NCBI GenBank assembly: GCA_035765635.1
Contig: DASTWZ010000049.1
Coordinates: forward strand, 1-64,000
Reading direction: 5' to 3'
Length of the DNA stretch: 64,000 nt
Source of the DNA: EW11 sp035765635
GTDB taxonomy: Bacteria; Verrucomicrobiota; Verrucomicrobiia; Opitutales; Opitutaceae
Shown: piece after piece, positions 8,271 through 15,528 of the stretch
Layout: every line of letters starts with the position of its first letter
Position numbering within the stretch: position 1 is the stretch's first letter
Notes under the pieces: generated by a model
Seen by the model: the letters and a program-made list of their open reading frames with translations, nothing else
Databases searched by the model: none
What the model was told of the DNA's origin: nothing
Position numbers and translations under genes: made by a program

Positions 8271-9052
8271 CAGCGTTTCATGTTGGCGATGTTCTGCAGC
8301 ATCTCATCCGAGGTCTGGATCGATTTGCTGTTAATTTCGTAGGCGCGCTGGGCGACGATCAGGTTCACCATCTCTTCGACGATGTTGACGTTCGACGTCT
8401 CGATGTAGCCCTGCAGCGTTGTGCCGAAACCCGCTTCGCCGGGCGTGCCGGTCTCGGGCGTGCCGCTCGCGGCGGTTTCGGAATAGAGATTTCCACCGAG
8501 GCTCTTCAAACCGCTCGGGTTCGCGAAGCGCGTCAGTGTGAGCTTGAAAGTCTGGTTGCCGCTCGGGCCGCCGTAAGTGACGGAGCCATCTTCCGCGACG
8601 GTGATTTCCGTGGTGCCGGCGGGAACCGGTTGGAAGCCGCTGAGGACGGGAAGACCATCGTTGGTCGTGATCTGACCGGTCGGAGCGATCTTGAACGTGC
8701 CATCGCGCGTGTAGGCGAGCGTGCCATCGGGTTTCTGCACTTCGAAAAAGCCGTCGCCCTGGATGGCGATGTCCATCTTCTCGCCGGTCTGGGTCATCTG
8801 GCCCTGCGTGAAAACCTTCGACGTCGAAGCGACGCGGGACCCGTTACCGACTTCCACGCCGGTGGGGATGACGTTGCCGCCGCCAGCGTCCGCGCCGGAT
8901 TGGCGGGGCTTCTGGTAGAGCAGATCTTGAAACTCGATTTTGGAGCGCTTGAAGCCTGGCGTGTTCACGTTCGCCAGATTGTTGGCGATCGTATTGAGGT
9001 TGAGTTGCTGCGCCTCCATTCCCGTGGCGGCAGAGTAGAGCGAGAGGTTCAT
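8270..9052 (-). CDS. flgG: Flagellar distal rod protein FlgG
   Basis: FlgG polymerises into the distal rod. The 260-residue protein has the N-terminal rod motif (ATGMEAQQLNLNTIANNLAN then VNTPGFKRSKIEFQDLLYQ) and the C-terminal domain ending EEMVNLIVAQRAYEINSKSI followed by QTSDEMLQNIANMKR. Length and both ends match FlgG exactly. It follows flgF by 12 bp. Confidence 0.95.
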   Translation of the reverse strand: MNLSLYSAATGMEAQQLNLNTIANNLANVNTPGFKRSKIEFQDLLYQKPRQSGADAGGGNVIPTGVEVGNGSRVASTSKVFTQGQMTQTGEKMDIAIQGDGFFEVQKPDGTLAYTRDGTFKIAPTGQITTNDGLPVLSGFQPVPAGTTEITVAEDGSVTYGGPSGNQTFKLTLTRFANPSGLKSLGGNLYSETAASGTPETGTPGEAGFGTTLQGYIETSNVNIVEEMVNLIVAQRAYEINSKSIQTSDEMLQNIANMKR

Positions 9053-9064
9053 AGGTGGAGGGGA

Positions 9065-9805
9065 TTAACCGAGTGTTTCTAAAGTGCGTTGCATCGTCTG
9101 ATCGCGGCTGCTGATCAGCTTCTGATTGGCCTCGTAAGCGCGGGAGATTTGGACGAGCGAAACCATTTCGCGCAGCGGCGTGACGTTGCTGTTTTCGAGA
9201 TATCCTTGGAGGACCATCGGGCGATCGACGCCGATGACTTCCTGGTCCTTCGCGGGCGTGAACTGGCCACCGCCGAGCGGGTTCAGGTCGTGAACATTCT
9301 CGAAGCGGAAGACGCCGATTTTGCCGATCTGGTTGTCACCCTGTTTGACCGTTCCGTCGTCGGAGATGACCGGGTCGCCGCCTTCGGGCTGGAGCGTGAT
9401 GGGAGAGCCCTGATCCGAAAGAATGGCATTTCCATCTTTGTTGATGAGGGTGTGATCCGGGCTGAGATGGAGTTCACCGGCGCGGGTGAACACCTGATCG
9501 CCCGCCGGAGTTTGAACTTTGAAAAATCCCTCGCCTTGGATGGCGACGTCGAGCGGACGCCCCGTCGGCTGCGTCTCACCCGCTTGGAAATTCACCCCGT
9601 AGCTCGCCTTGGGCAACACGCCCGATTGGCTGATGCCGTCCTTGCCATCGCCATCGTTGATCTCGCCCATCTCCGTGCCGGAGAATTCGACGGTGCGTTT
9701 CTTGAAGCCGCTGACCTGGCTGGCCGTGATGTTTTGAGTAACGGCGTCCTGCCACCGCTCGAGAGCGGTAAGCGAAGCAGCGCTTTGATAGAGGCCGATA
9801 TTCAT
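9065..9805 (-). CDS. flgF: Flagellar proximal rod protein FlgF
   Basis: FlgF is a proximal rod protein of the FlgG superfamily. The 246-residue protein starts MNIGLYQSAASLTALERWQD with QNITASQVSGFKKRTVEF, a divergent form of the rod ANNLANxxTxGFK motif. It ends REMVSLVQISRAYEANQKLI with SSRDQTMQRTLETLG. Position directly before flgG and the shorter length support FlgF over a second FlgG. It is the first gene of the operon. Confidence 0.88.
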   Translation of the reverse strand: MNIGLYQSAASLTALERWQDAVTQNITASQVSGFKKRTVEFSGTEMGEINDGDGKDGISQSGVLPKASYGVNFQAGETQPTGRPLDVAIQGEGFFKVQTPAGDQVFTRAGELHLSPDHTLINKDGNAILSDQGSPITLQPEGGDPVISDDGTVKQGDNQIGKIGVFRFENVHDLNPLGGGQFTPAKDQEVIGVDRPMVLQGYLENSNVTPLREMVSLVQISRAYEANQKLISSRDQTMQRTLETLG

Positions 9806-9822
9806 TCTGGGGGTTAGCCCTT

Positions 9823-9839
9823 AGCAATGCAGATGCCAG
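9823..9839 (-). promoter_or_regulatory. Candidate sigma-54 (-24/-12) promoter for the flagellar operon
   Basis: The minus strand reads CTGGCATCTGCATTGCT, with GG and GC separated by exactly 10 nt, close to the consensus YTGGCACGrNNNTTGCW. It sits 17 bp before the flgF ATG, so a transcript starting about 12 nt after the GC would have a leader of only a few bases. Either the mRNA is nearly leaderless or the match is fortuitous. Rod/hook operons are sigma-54-dependent in many bacteria. Confidence 0.4.
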
Positions 9840-10079
9840 CTTCATTACTCGTTGTGATATCGCGTCTACCGCGAGCATCTGCGGTTCAGGCAAGTTTTGC
9901 CCGCGAGAGGGATTCACCCCGCGAGGCAGGATTTGCCGACCGACGAAAACTCGACGCAACTTACTGCGGCGCGATGCGTCTCTCGCACCACGTCCGGGTA
10001 AACGTTATCGGCACAAAGTGAGCCCGTCCCAGTCCTTGACCGAGTGTCCCGCGAATCTACCGTGAAAGCTCCAGCCCCC

Positions 10080-10670
10080 ATGACCAAGCTCATGCCCGCA
10101 AAATCTTTTTTCGCCGCTGCCGCGTTCGCCTCGCTCTTCACCCTTGGCGCTTCCTCTCTGCGCGCGGAAGGCGTGAATACGCGGTCGCCTTTCATGTCGG
10201 ACAGCGGAGCCACCACGGCCGCGCCGACGGAGAATGCGCCTCTGGAGTTGCGCGGTATCGTCACGACGAAAAGCGGCCCGCTTTTCGGGCTATACGATCC
10301 GACGAAGAAGCAAAGCGTCTGGGCGGGATTGAACGAGCAGGGATCCGATTTCACCGTTCGCTCGTACGATGCGAACAACGATATCGTCACGGTCGATTAT
10401 CAGGGCCGAACGCTCAACCTTCCGCTGAAGGCGGCGAAAGTTGAGTCGCTCGGTGCGATTCCAAATCCCGCTCTCGTCGGAAATATGAATCGTCCCGGCC
10501 AACCGCCGTCGCCGGCTTTGACGGCGTCACCGCAGGACGAAGCGCGCCGGCTCGAAGGCGTGGCCGCCGAGGTGCGCCGCCGCCGCATGATGCGCCAGGC
10601 CGCTGCGCAGCAGAATGGCGCGGGGCCGCAGCCTCAGCAGCGCAACGGCGTTCCGGGACAGGGTCGGTAA
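10080..10670 (+). CDS. Secreted protein of unknown function
   Basis: I do not recognise a named family. From the ATG at 10080 the protein is 196 residues, with a signal peptide (MTKLMPAKSFFAAAAFASLF, likely cut after LRA). It then has one small beta-rich segment (LELRGIVTTKSGPLFGLYDP then VWAGLNEQGSDFTVRSYDAN, ending LNLPLKAAKVESL). That layout resembles the small periplasmic domains of GspC/PilP proteins, but the similarity is only by eye. The tail is Pro/Gln/Arg-rich and disordered. It is divergent from the flagellar operon, with 274 bp between the two starts. Confidence 0.7.
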   Translation: MTKLMPAKSFFAAAAFASLFTLGASSLRAEGVNTRSPFMSDSGATTAAPTENAPLELRGIVTTKSGPLFGLYDPTKKQSVWAGLNEQGSDFTVRSYDANNDIVTVDYQGRTLNLPLKAAKVESLGAIPNPALVGNMNRPGQPPSPALTASPQDEARRLEGVAAEVRRRRMMRQAAAQQNGAGPQPQQRNGVPGQGR

Positions 10671-11038
10671 GCGACGGCTATCGGCGGAAGCGCGTCGTTG
10701 ACGTCGAGTCCGTCGAGTCCGTCGAGTCCGCCGCTTCGCGGCAGCCTGATCGGTGCCGGCAAGATGCCAGCGCTCCCAGAGCCTCCTGCGCCTTGCAAGG
10801 CGCAGCTCGGCTGCACGCGCCTTGGAAGGCGCAGCTCGGCCGAACGAGCGTTGGGTAGTCGCCGAGCGCCGGGGTATCGGCCGAGCGTCGGCGTCTCGCC
10901 GATGTCGGCCACTGGGAGCGCTGGCGTCCTCGCCGGCATTCTTCGGTTGCGCTTCGCGGCAGCGTCCTTCCCCGCAGACACCGAGGGGAACCCAAACTCC
11001 GCGTTGATTTTCGCGCATTTAGGGCAATTCGTGAGGGG
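10671..11038. repeat. Intergenic repeats: 9-bp tandem array and palindromic element
   Basis: Positions 10702-10729 hold CGTCGAGTC three times in tandem. Positions 10754-10940 are the second copy of the palindromic CGCTCCCAG element: GCCGGCAAGATGCCAGCGCT at the left and the inverted GGGAGCGCTGGCGTCCTCGC at the right. Its interior holds further inverted copies of CTTGGAAGGCGCAGCTCGG. I see no gene here. Confidence 0.75.
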
Positions 11039-12928
11039 ATGCCGACGTCACCCCCGCCCCCATCGCCATCGAACGCGGTGCTGATTCGCCGGATGTTTCA
11101 GCTGGCCTGGCGTTACCGGGCGCGCTGCGTGCAGGTTCTGGGACTCCAATTGGTCCTCCTCACGCTCGGTCTGAGCGGCCTCAGCCTCACCGGCGTCGGG
11201 ATCGATTATTTGAAAGCGGTCGTGGCGAACCACGGCACCCACGACTTGCACGGCTCGACCCACGTTCTCGGCTATCAAATCGTTTGGCCGGCCGAGGTCG
11301 CGCCGCTGCACGTGATGCTCGCGATGGGCGGCGCCATTCTCAGCTTCGCGCTCGTTCGCGCGATCCTGAATTACTTTTACACCATCGCGATCAACCGCCT
11401 CGTGCAGCAACAGCTGGTCGTTCATCTGCGCGGCGAAATTTACGAGAAACTGCAGCAGCTCAGCTTCCGCTTTTACGACGCCAACACCACCGGGTCGATC
11501 ATCACGCGGGTCACGCAAGACGTGCAGAACGTCCGGCAATTCGTCGATCAAGTGCTGATCCAGAGCGTGATCATGTTCGTTTCGCTCGTCGTCTATCTCG
11601 TCTACATGCTCTCGCTCAGCGTCGGCCTGACGCTCGCCTGCCTCGCGACCACACCTCTGCTCTGGTGGATGGCGGCAAATTTCTCCCGCCGCATTCAGCC
11701 TGCCTACGCGCAAAACCGCGTCTTGGTCGAACGCATGGTGCAGAACCTCACGGAGAGCGTGCAGGGCATCCAGGTGACCAAGGCGTTTGGGCGCGAACCG
11801 GAAGACCGCGAAAAATTTCGGGCCTCAAACCAGCTGGTCTACGATCAACAGCGCAGCATTTTTTGGAAAATCAGCTTCTTTTCTCCGAGCGTGGGGTTTC
11901 TGACGCGGGTCAACGTCATGGTGCTGCTGGGCTACGGAGGGTACCTCGTCATTAACGGCCAGCTTCCCTTCGGCACCGGTCTCGTCGTGTTCGCCGGCCT
12001 GCTCGAACAATTCTCCGGCCAGGTGAACCAGGTCGCGACGATCGCGAACAGCGTGCAGCAATCGCTCATCGGCGCCCGTCGCGTTTTCGAAATTCTCGAC
12101 GCCCCCATCGAGGTCTCGACCAAGCCGAGCGCCCGGCGCCAGCCGCGGCTCAACGGAGCGGTTAGATTTGAAAATGTTTCCTTTCGCTACGAGGCCGACG
12201 CGAATCCTGTCGTGCGCGACATCAACCTCGACGTTAAAGCCGGCCAGGTCGTCGCGATCCTCGGCGCCACGGGAGCGGGCAAGAGCGCGCTGATGAGTTT
12301 GATCCCGCGTTTCTTCGACGTGAGCAGCGGCTGTCTTTCGATCGACGGCATCGACGTGCGCGATCTGCACCTCGACGATTTGCGCCGCAACATCGGGCTC
12401 GTTTTTCAAGAGAGTTTTCTCTTCAGCAACACCGTCGCCGCGAACATCGCGTTCGGTCATCCGAAGGCGTCTCGCGCGCAAATCGAAAAGGCCGCGAAGA
12501 TCGCCTCCGCCCACGACTTCATCATGGCCCTGCCGCAGGGTTACGACACGGTGCTGAGCGAAAGCGGCACCAGTCTCTCGGGCGGCCAGCGCCAGCGTCT
12601 CGCCATCGCGCGCGCTGTTTTGCTCGAGCCGGCGATTCTGCTCCTCGACGATCCGACGGCGGCGATCGATTCGCGCACCGAGCACGAAATTTTCGAGGCT
12701 TTGGAAAACGCGATCACCGGCCGCACGACGTTCATCGTCGCGCATCGTCTCAGCACGCTGCGCCGGGCGGACTTCGTCATCGTCATGGAAAATGGCCGCA
12801 TCGTGCAGCGCGGCACGCACGAGGAACTGATGGCTGTGCCGGGCCCGTACCTGCGCGTGGCCGATCTTCAACTCGTCGACCGCCAGGAACTGCAGGAACT
12901 CACCCGCGTCGGGGACAACGCGAAATGA
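11039..12928 (+). CDS. ABC exporter half, degenerate catalytic site
   Basis: This is an MsbA/BmrC-type half transporter (629 residues): a six-helix membrane domain (about residues 20-330) fused to an ATPase domain. Motifs are Walker A GATGAGKS, Q-loop GLVFQES, signature LSGGQRQR and Walker B AILLLDDPTAAID. The catalytic Glu after Walker B is Asp (LLDD), the mark of the degenerate subunit in heterodimeric exporters. The partner gene overlaps by ATGA (12925-12928), so they are probably co-translated and form one exporter. The substrate cannot be told. GAGGGG directly before the ATG is a very close ribosome site. Confidence 0.9.
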   Translation: MPTSPPPPSPSNAVLIRRMFQLAWRYRARCVQVLGLQLVLLTLGLSGLSLTGVGIDYLKAVVANHGTHDLHGSTHVLGYQIVWPAEVAPLHVMLAMGGAILSFALVRAILNYFYTIAINRLVQQQLVVHLRGEIYEKLQQLSFRFYDANTTGSIITRVTQDVQNVRQFVDQVLIQSVIMFVSLVVYLVYMLSLSVGLTLACLATTPLLWWMAANFSRRIQPAYAQNRVLVERMVQNLTESVQGIQVTKAFGREPEDREKFRASNQLVYDQQRSIFWKISFFSPSVGFLTRVNVMVLLGYGGYLVINGQLPFGTGLVVFAGLLEQFSGQVNQVATIANSVQQSLIGARRVFEILDAPIEVSTKPSARRQPRLNGAVRFENVSFRYEADANPVVRDINLDVKAGQVVAILGATGAGKSALMSLIPRFFDVSSGCLSIDGIDVRDLHLDDLRRNIGLVFQESFLFSNTVAANIAFGHPKASRAQIEKAAKIASAHDFIMALPQGYDTVLSESGTSLSGGQRQRLAIARAVLLEPAILLLDDPTAAIDSRTEHEIFEALENAITGRTTFIVAHRLSTLRRADFVIVMENGRIVQRGTHEELMAVPGPYLRVADLQLVDRQELQELTRVGDNAK

Positions 12929-14826
12929 AACCAAACACTCCGATAAGCGCGGCCACGCGCCCCGACCCGCTGAATCCTCCGGCGTCGCCCGATGGAAAAG
13001 AGCTCACGCTCGTGCGCCGGTTGCGCGAGGAAGACGACAACGAGGCCAACCAGATTCCGCTGCAGTGGAATCTCGTGTCACGACTTCTTGGATACACGAG
13101 AGACCAGCGGGCGAAGCGCAATCTGCTGCTCGTCCTCACCGTGTTTCGCTCCGCGCAATTACCCGCGCTGGTTTTTCTCAGCAGCAAAATCATCACCGGC
13201 CCGATCGATCGCCACGAGATGGGCCTGCTCTGGTGGGGCATTCTCGCGTACTTCGTTTTGGCGGTCCTGACGGACGTGCTGTTTCACTTCCGCCAGCGCT
13301 TCGCCTTGGAAATCGGCGAGCACGTCGTGCAAAGGCTGCGCGCGGAAATTTTCGATCACCTGCAGCGCATGCCGATGAGTTTTTTCCATCGGATGAAGCT
13401 CGGGCGCATCATCAGCCGCGTGACGTCCGACGTCGAAACCGTGCGCCTCGGCATTCAGGATTCGTTCTTCGTCAGCATCGTGCAGTCCGGCCAGATGATC
13501 TTCGCGGCGATCGCCATGGCCGCGACGGATTGGCGGCTGTTTCTCGTTGTCGCCGGCATGGCGCCGATCCTGTGGTATCTGAATTATCATTTCCGCAGTA
13601 AATTCAGCCGCGATTCGCGCGCCGCGCAGGAGAGTTTCAGCAGGGTCACTGCGACGCTCGCCGAATCCGTCAACGGCATCCGTGTCACACAGGGATTCGT
13701 GCGCCAGGAAACCAATGCCGGTCTCTTCCGGCGCCTTCTCTTCGATCACTCGCGCTACAATGTCGCGCTGGCCCGCAGCTCCGCGGTCCTCATTCCGCTC
13801 CTCGAGTTGAACAGCCAATTCTTCGTCGCCGTCCTGCTCGTCTTCGGCGGCTGGCGCGTCCTCGGCGGCAGCATGCAGATCGACGTGCTCGTGCTGTTTT
13901 TTTTCGTCGCGAATCAGTTCTTCGCGCCGCTCACCATCCTCGGCACGATGTACAATCAAGCGCTCGTTGCGATGGCCAGCGCGGAGCGGATCTTCCGTCT
14001 GCTCGACACGAAACCCGACTGGGTCGACGAACCCACCGCCACGCCGCTGCCCGACCTGCGCGTTTCACGAACCATGTCTGCGCTCGGCGCGCGCGTGGAA
14101 TTCAAGGATGTCGAATTCGCCTACGAAAAAGATCGGCCGGTGCTGCAGAAAATTTCGTTTCTCGCCACGCCCGGTCAGATGATCGCGTTGGTCGGCCACA
14201 CCGGCAGCGGCAAGACCTCCATCATAAATCTCATTTCGAAATTCTATCTTCCCACGGGCGGCGAGGTGCTGATCGATGGACGAGAAGTGCGCACAATCAC
14301 CAGCGCTTCGCTGCATCACCAGATGGGCATGGTCACGCAGAACAATTTTCTCTTCAGCGGAAGTGTCATGGACAACATTCGCTACGGTCGACCGAGCGCG
14401 ACGGACGAGGAGGTCATCAAGGCCGCGCGCGAACTCGATTGCCTCGATGTTTTCGAAGCGCTGCCACAAGGCCTGCTCACCGAAACCGGCGAGCGCGGCG
14501 GCGGCCTCTCCGTCGGTCAGCGCCAACTCGTGTGCTTCACTCGCGCGCTGCTCGCCGATCCGCGCATCTTGATTTTGGACGAGGCGACGAGCGCGATCGA
14601 TGCTGTAACAGAATTTCGGATACAAAAATCACTCACGAAATTGCTGCAGGGCCGCACGAGTTTCGTCGTCGCGCACCGTCTGAGCACGATTCGCCACGCG
14701 GATTCCGTCTTGGTTTTGGAGCACGGAAAGCTCGTGGAACAGGGCACGCACGCGCAACTTTTGGCGTTGCAGGGCAACTACGCGGCGCTTTATCGGCAGT
14801 TTGTCCAGGTCGATGACGCGGCGTGA
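12925..14826 (+). CDS. ABC exporter half, canonical catalytic site
   Basis: This 633-residue partner half transporter has a membrane domain (about residues 60-350) and an ATPase domain with Walker A GHTGSGKT, Q-loop GMVTQNN, signature LSVGQRQL and Walker B ILILDEATSAID. The Glu is intact, while the signature Gly is Val (LSVGQ). With the first subunit this reproduces the asymmetry known from BmrCD/TM287-288. One composite site combines this Walker B with the partner's LSGGQ and is active; the other combines the LLDD Walker B with LSVGQ and is impaired. A polar N-terminal extension of about 45 residues precedes the first helix. Confidence 0.9.
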   Translation: MKPNTPISAATRPDPLNPPASPDGKELTLVRRLREEDDNEANQIPLQWNLVSRLLGYTRDQRAKRNLLLVLTVFRSAQLPALVFLSSKIITGPIDRHEMGLLWWGILAYFVLAVLTDVLFHFRQRFALEIGEHVVQRLRAEIFDHLQRMPMSFFHRMKLGRIISRVTSDVETVRLGIQDSFFVSIVQSGQMIFAAIAMAATDWRLFLVVAGMAPILWYLNYHFRSKFSRDSRAAQESFSRVTATLAESVNGIRVTQGFVRQETNAGLFRRLLFDHSRYNVALARSSAVLIPLLELNSQFFVAVLLVFGGWRVLGGSMQIDVLVLFFFVANQFFAPLTILGTMYNQALVAMASAERIFRLLDTKPDWVDEPTATPLPDLRVSRTMSALGARVEFKDVEFAYEKDRPVLQKISFLATPGQMIALVGHTGSGKTSIINLISKFYLPTGGEVLIDGREVRTITSASLHHQMGMVTQNNFLFSGSVMDNIRYGRPSATDEEVIKAARELDCLDVFEALPQGLLTETGERGGGLSVGQRQLVCFTRALLADPRILILDEATSAIDAVTEFRIQKSLTKLLQGRTSFVVAHRLSTIRHADSVLVLEHGKLVEQGTHAQLLALQGNYAALYRQFVQVDDAA

Positions 14827-14926
14827 ACGCTCACCAACAACAAGCGTTTTCCCTCTGAAAACGGGTGATTTTCCCTCGTAAATATCATTGCATTCAAGTC
14901 GCGCTCCTCTAGACCCGCATTCCGTT

Positions 14927-15199
14927 ATGGCTAAAAAATCTGCTCGTAAACCCAACGCAGCCTTCCTCAAACCGGTTCAGCCAGACGACGCTCTCGCGGC
15001 GATCGTTGGTTCGAAACCCCTCCCCCGTACGGAGCTCACCAAGAAGCTCTGGGACTATATCAAGAAGAACGGACTTCAGGACAAGAAGGTCCGCACTCAA
15101 ATCAACTCGGACGAGAAGCTGAAGCCCGTCCTCAACAACAAGAAGTCGGTAAGCATGTTCGAGCTGACCAAGCTGGTCTCCGAACACCTCGTTAAGTAA
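14927..15199 (+). CDS. SWIB/MDM2-domain protein
   Basis: This is a 90-residue stand-alone SWIB domain. I start at the ATG at 14927 (MAKKSARKPNAAFLKPVQPD) rather than the in-frame start at 14888. Family features are ALAAIVGSKPLPRTELTKKL, WDYIKKNGLQDKKVRTQINS and a C-terminal FELTKLVSEHLVK. SWIB domains are eukaryotic chromatin-remodelling modules also found in Chlamydiae and Verrucomicrobia, where stand-alone copies are suspected DNA-associated proteins; the bacterial role is unknown. A strong terminator follows, so it is monocistronic. Confidence 0.9.
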   Translation: MAKKSARKPNAAFLKPVQPDDALAAIVGSKPLPRTELTKKLWDYIKKNGLQDKKVRTQINSDEKLKPVLNNKKSVSMFELTKLVSEHLVK

Positions 15200-15218
15200 G
15201 TTACCCATTCCCTTTTTT

Positions 15219-15254
15219 GCCGCCGCCGATTCGATTCGGCGGCGGCTTTTTTTT
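15219..15254 (+). terminator. Intrinsic terminator after the SWIB gene
   Basis: A perfect 11-bp GC stem (GCCGCCGCCGA / TCGGCGGCGGC) is followed by eight T residues, 20 bp after the stop codon. Confidence 0.92.
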
Positions 15255-15273
15255 GTGCCGATTCGTGGAGCTC

Positions 15274-15445
15274 CCCACGAATCACACGAAGGTCACGAAA
15301 GCGGACCCTCTGCAATTTCCCGCGGAATACACCGAAAACACGGAAGGTATTTTAGTTTCCGTGTCTTCCGTGCATTCCGTGGGAAAATGGATCGATGGAT
15401 CGGTAGTCCGATCGTTTCGTGTCCTTCGTGTGATTCGTGGGAAAA
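15274..15445. repeat. CACGAA/CACGGAA palindromic repeat, copy 1
   Basis: The order of parts is CCCACGAATCACACGAAGG, then GCGGAATACACCGAAAACAC, then the inverted TTCCGTGCATTCCGTGGGAA, then the inverted TTCGTGTCCTTCGTGTGATT followed by CGTGGG. The element is therefore a long imperfect palindrome made of two nested word types. Six full copies and one partial copy lie between 15 and 43 kb, all intergenic. Confidence 0.85.
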
Positions 15446-15528
15446 TTCCGGGGGGGTGTTAGAGAAGACGGGAAACGGCATTGCGCGGAGCACAGGCTCC
15501 GTTTTGCTTCGCCGAACCCCTGGACCGA

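Noticed and set aside
14841..14870. CGTTTTC/GAAAACG hairpin after the ABC exporter pair as a terminator
   Set aside because: The stem is short and AT-rich and no T-run follows directly; too weak to call.
15274..15445. CRISPR-like look of CACGAA words
   Set aside because: The words are not evenly spaced, there are no unique spacers, the order is palindromic rather than direct, and no cas genes are present.
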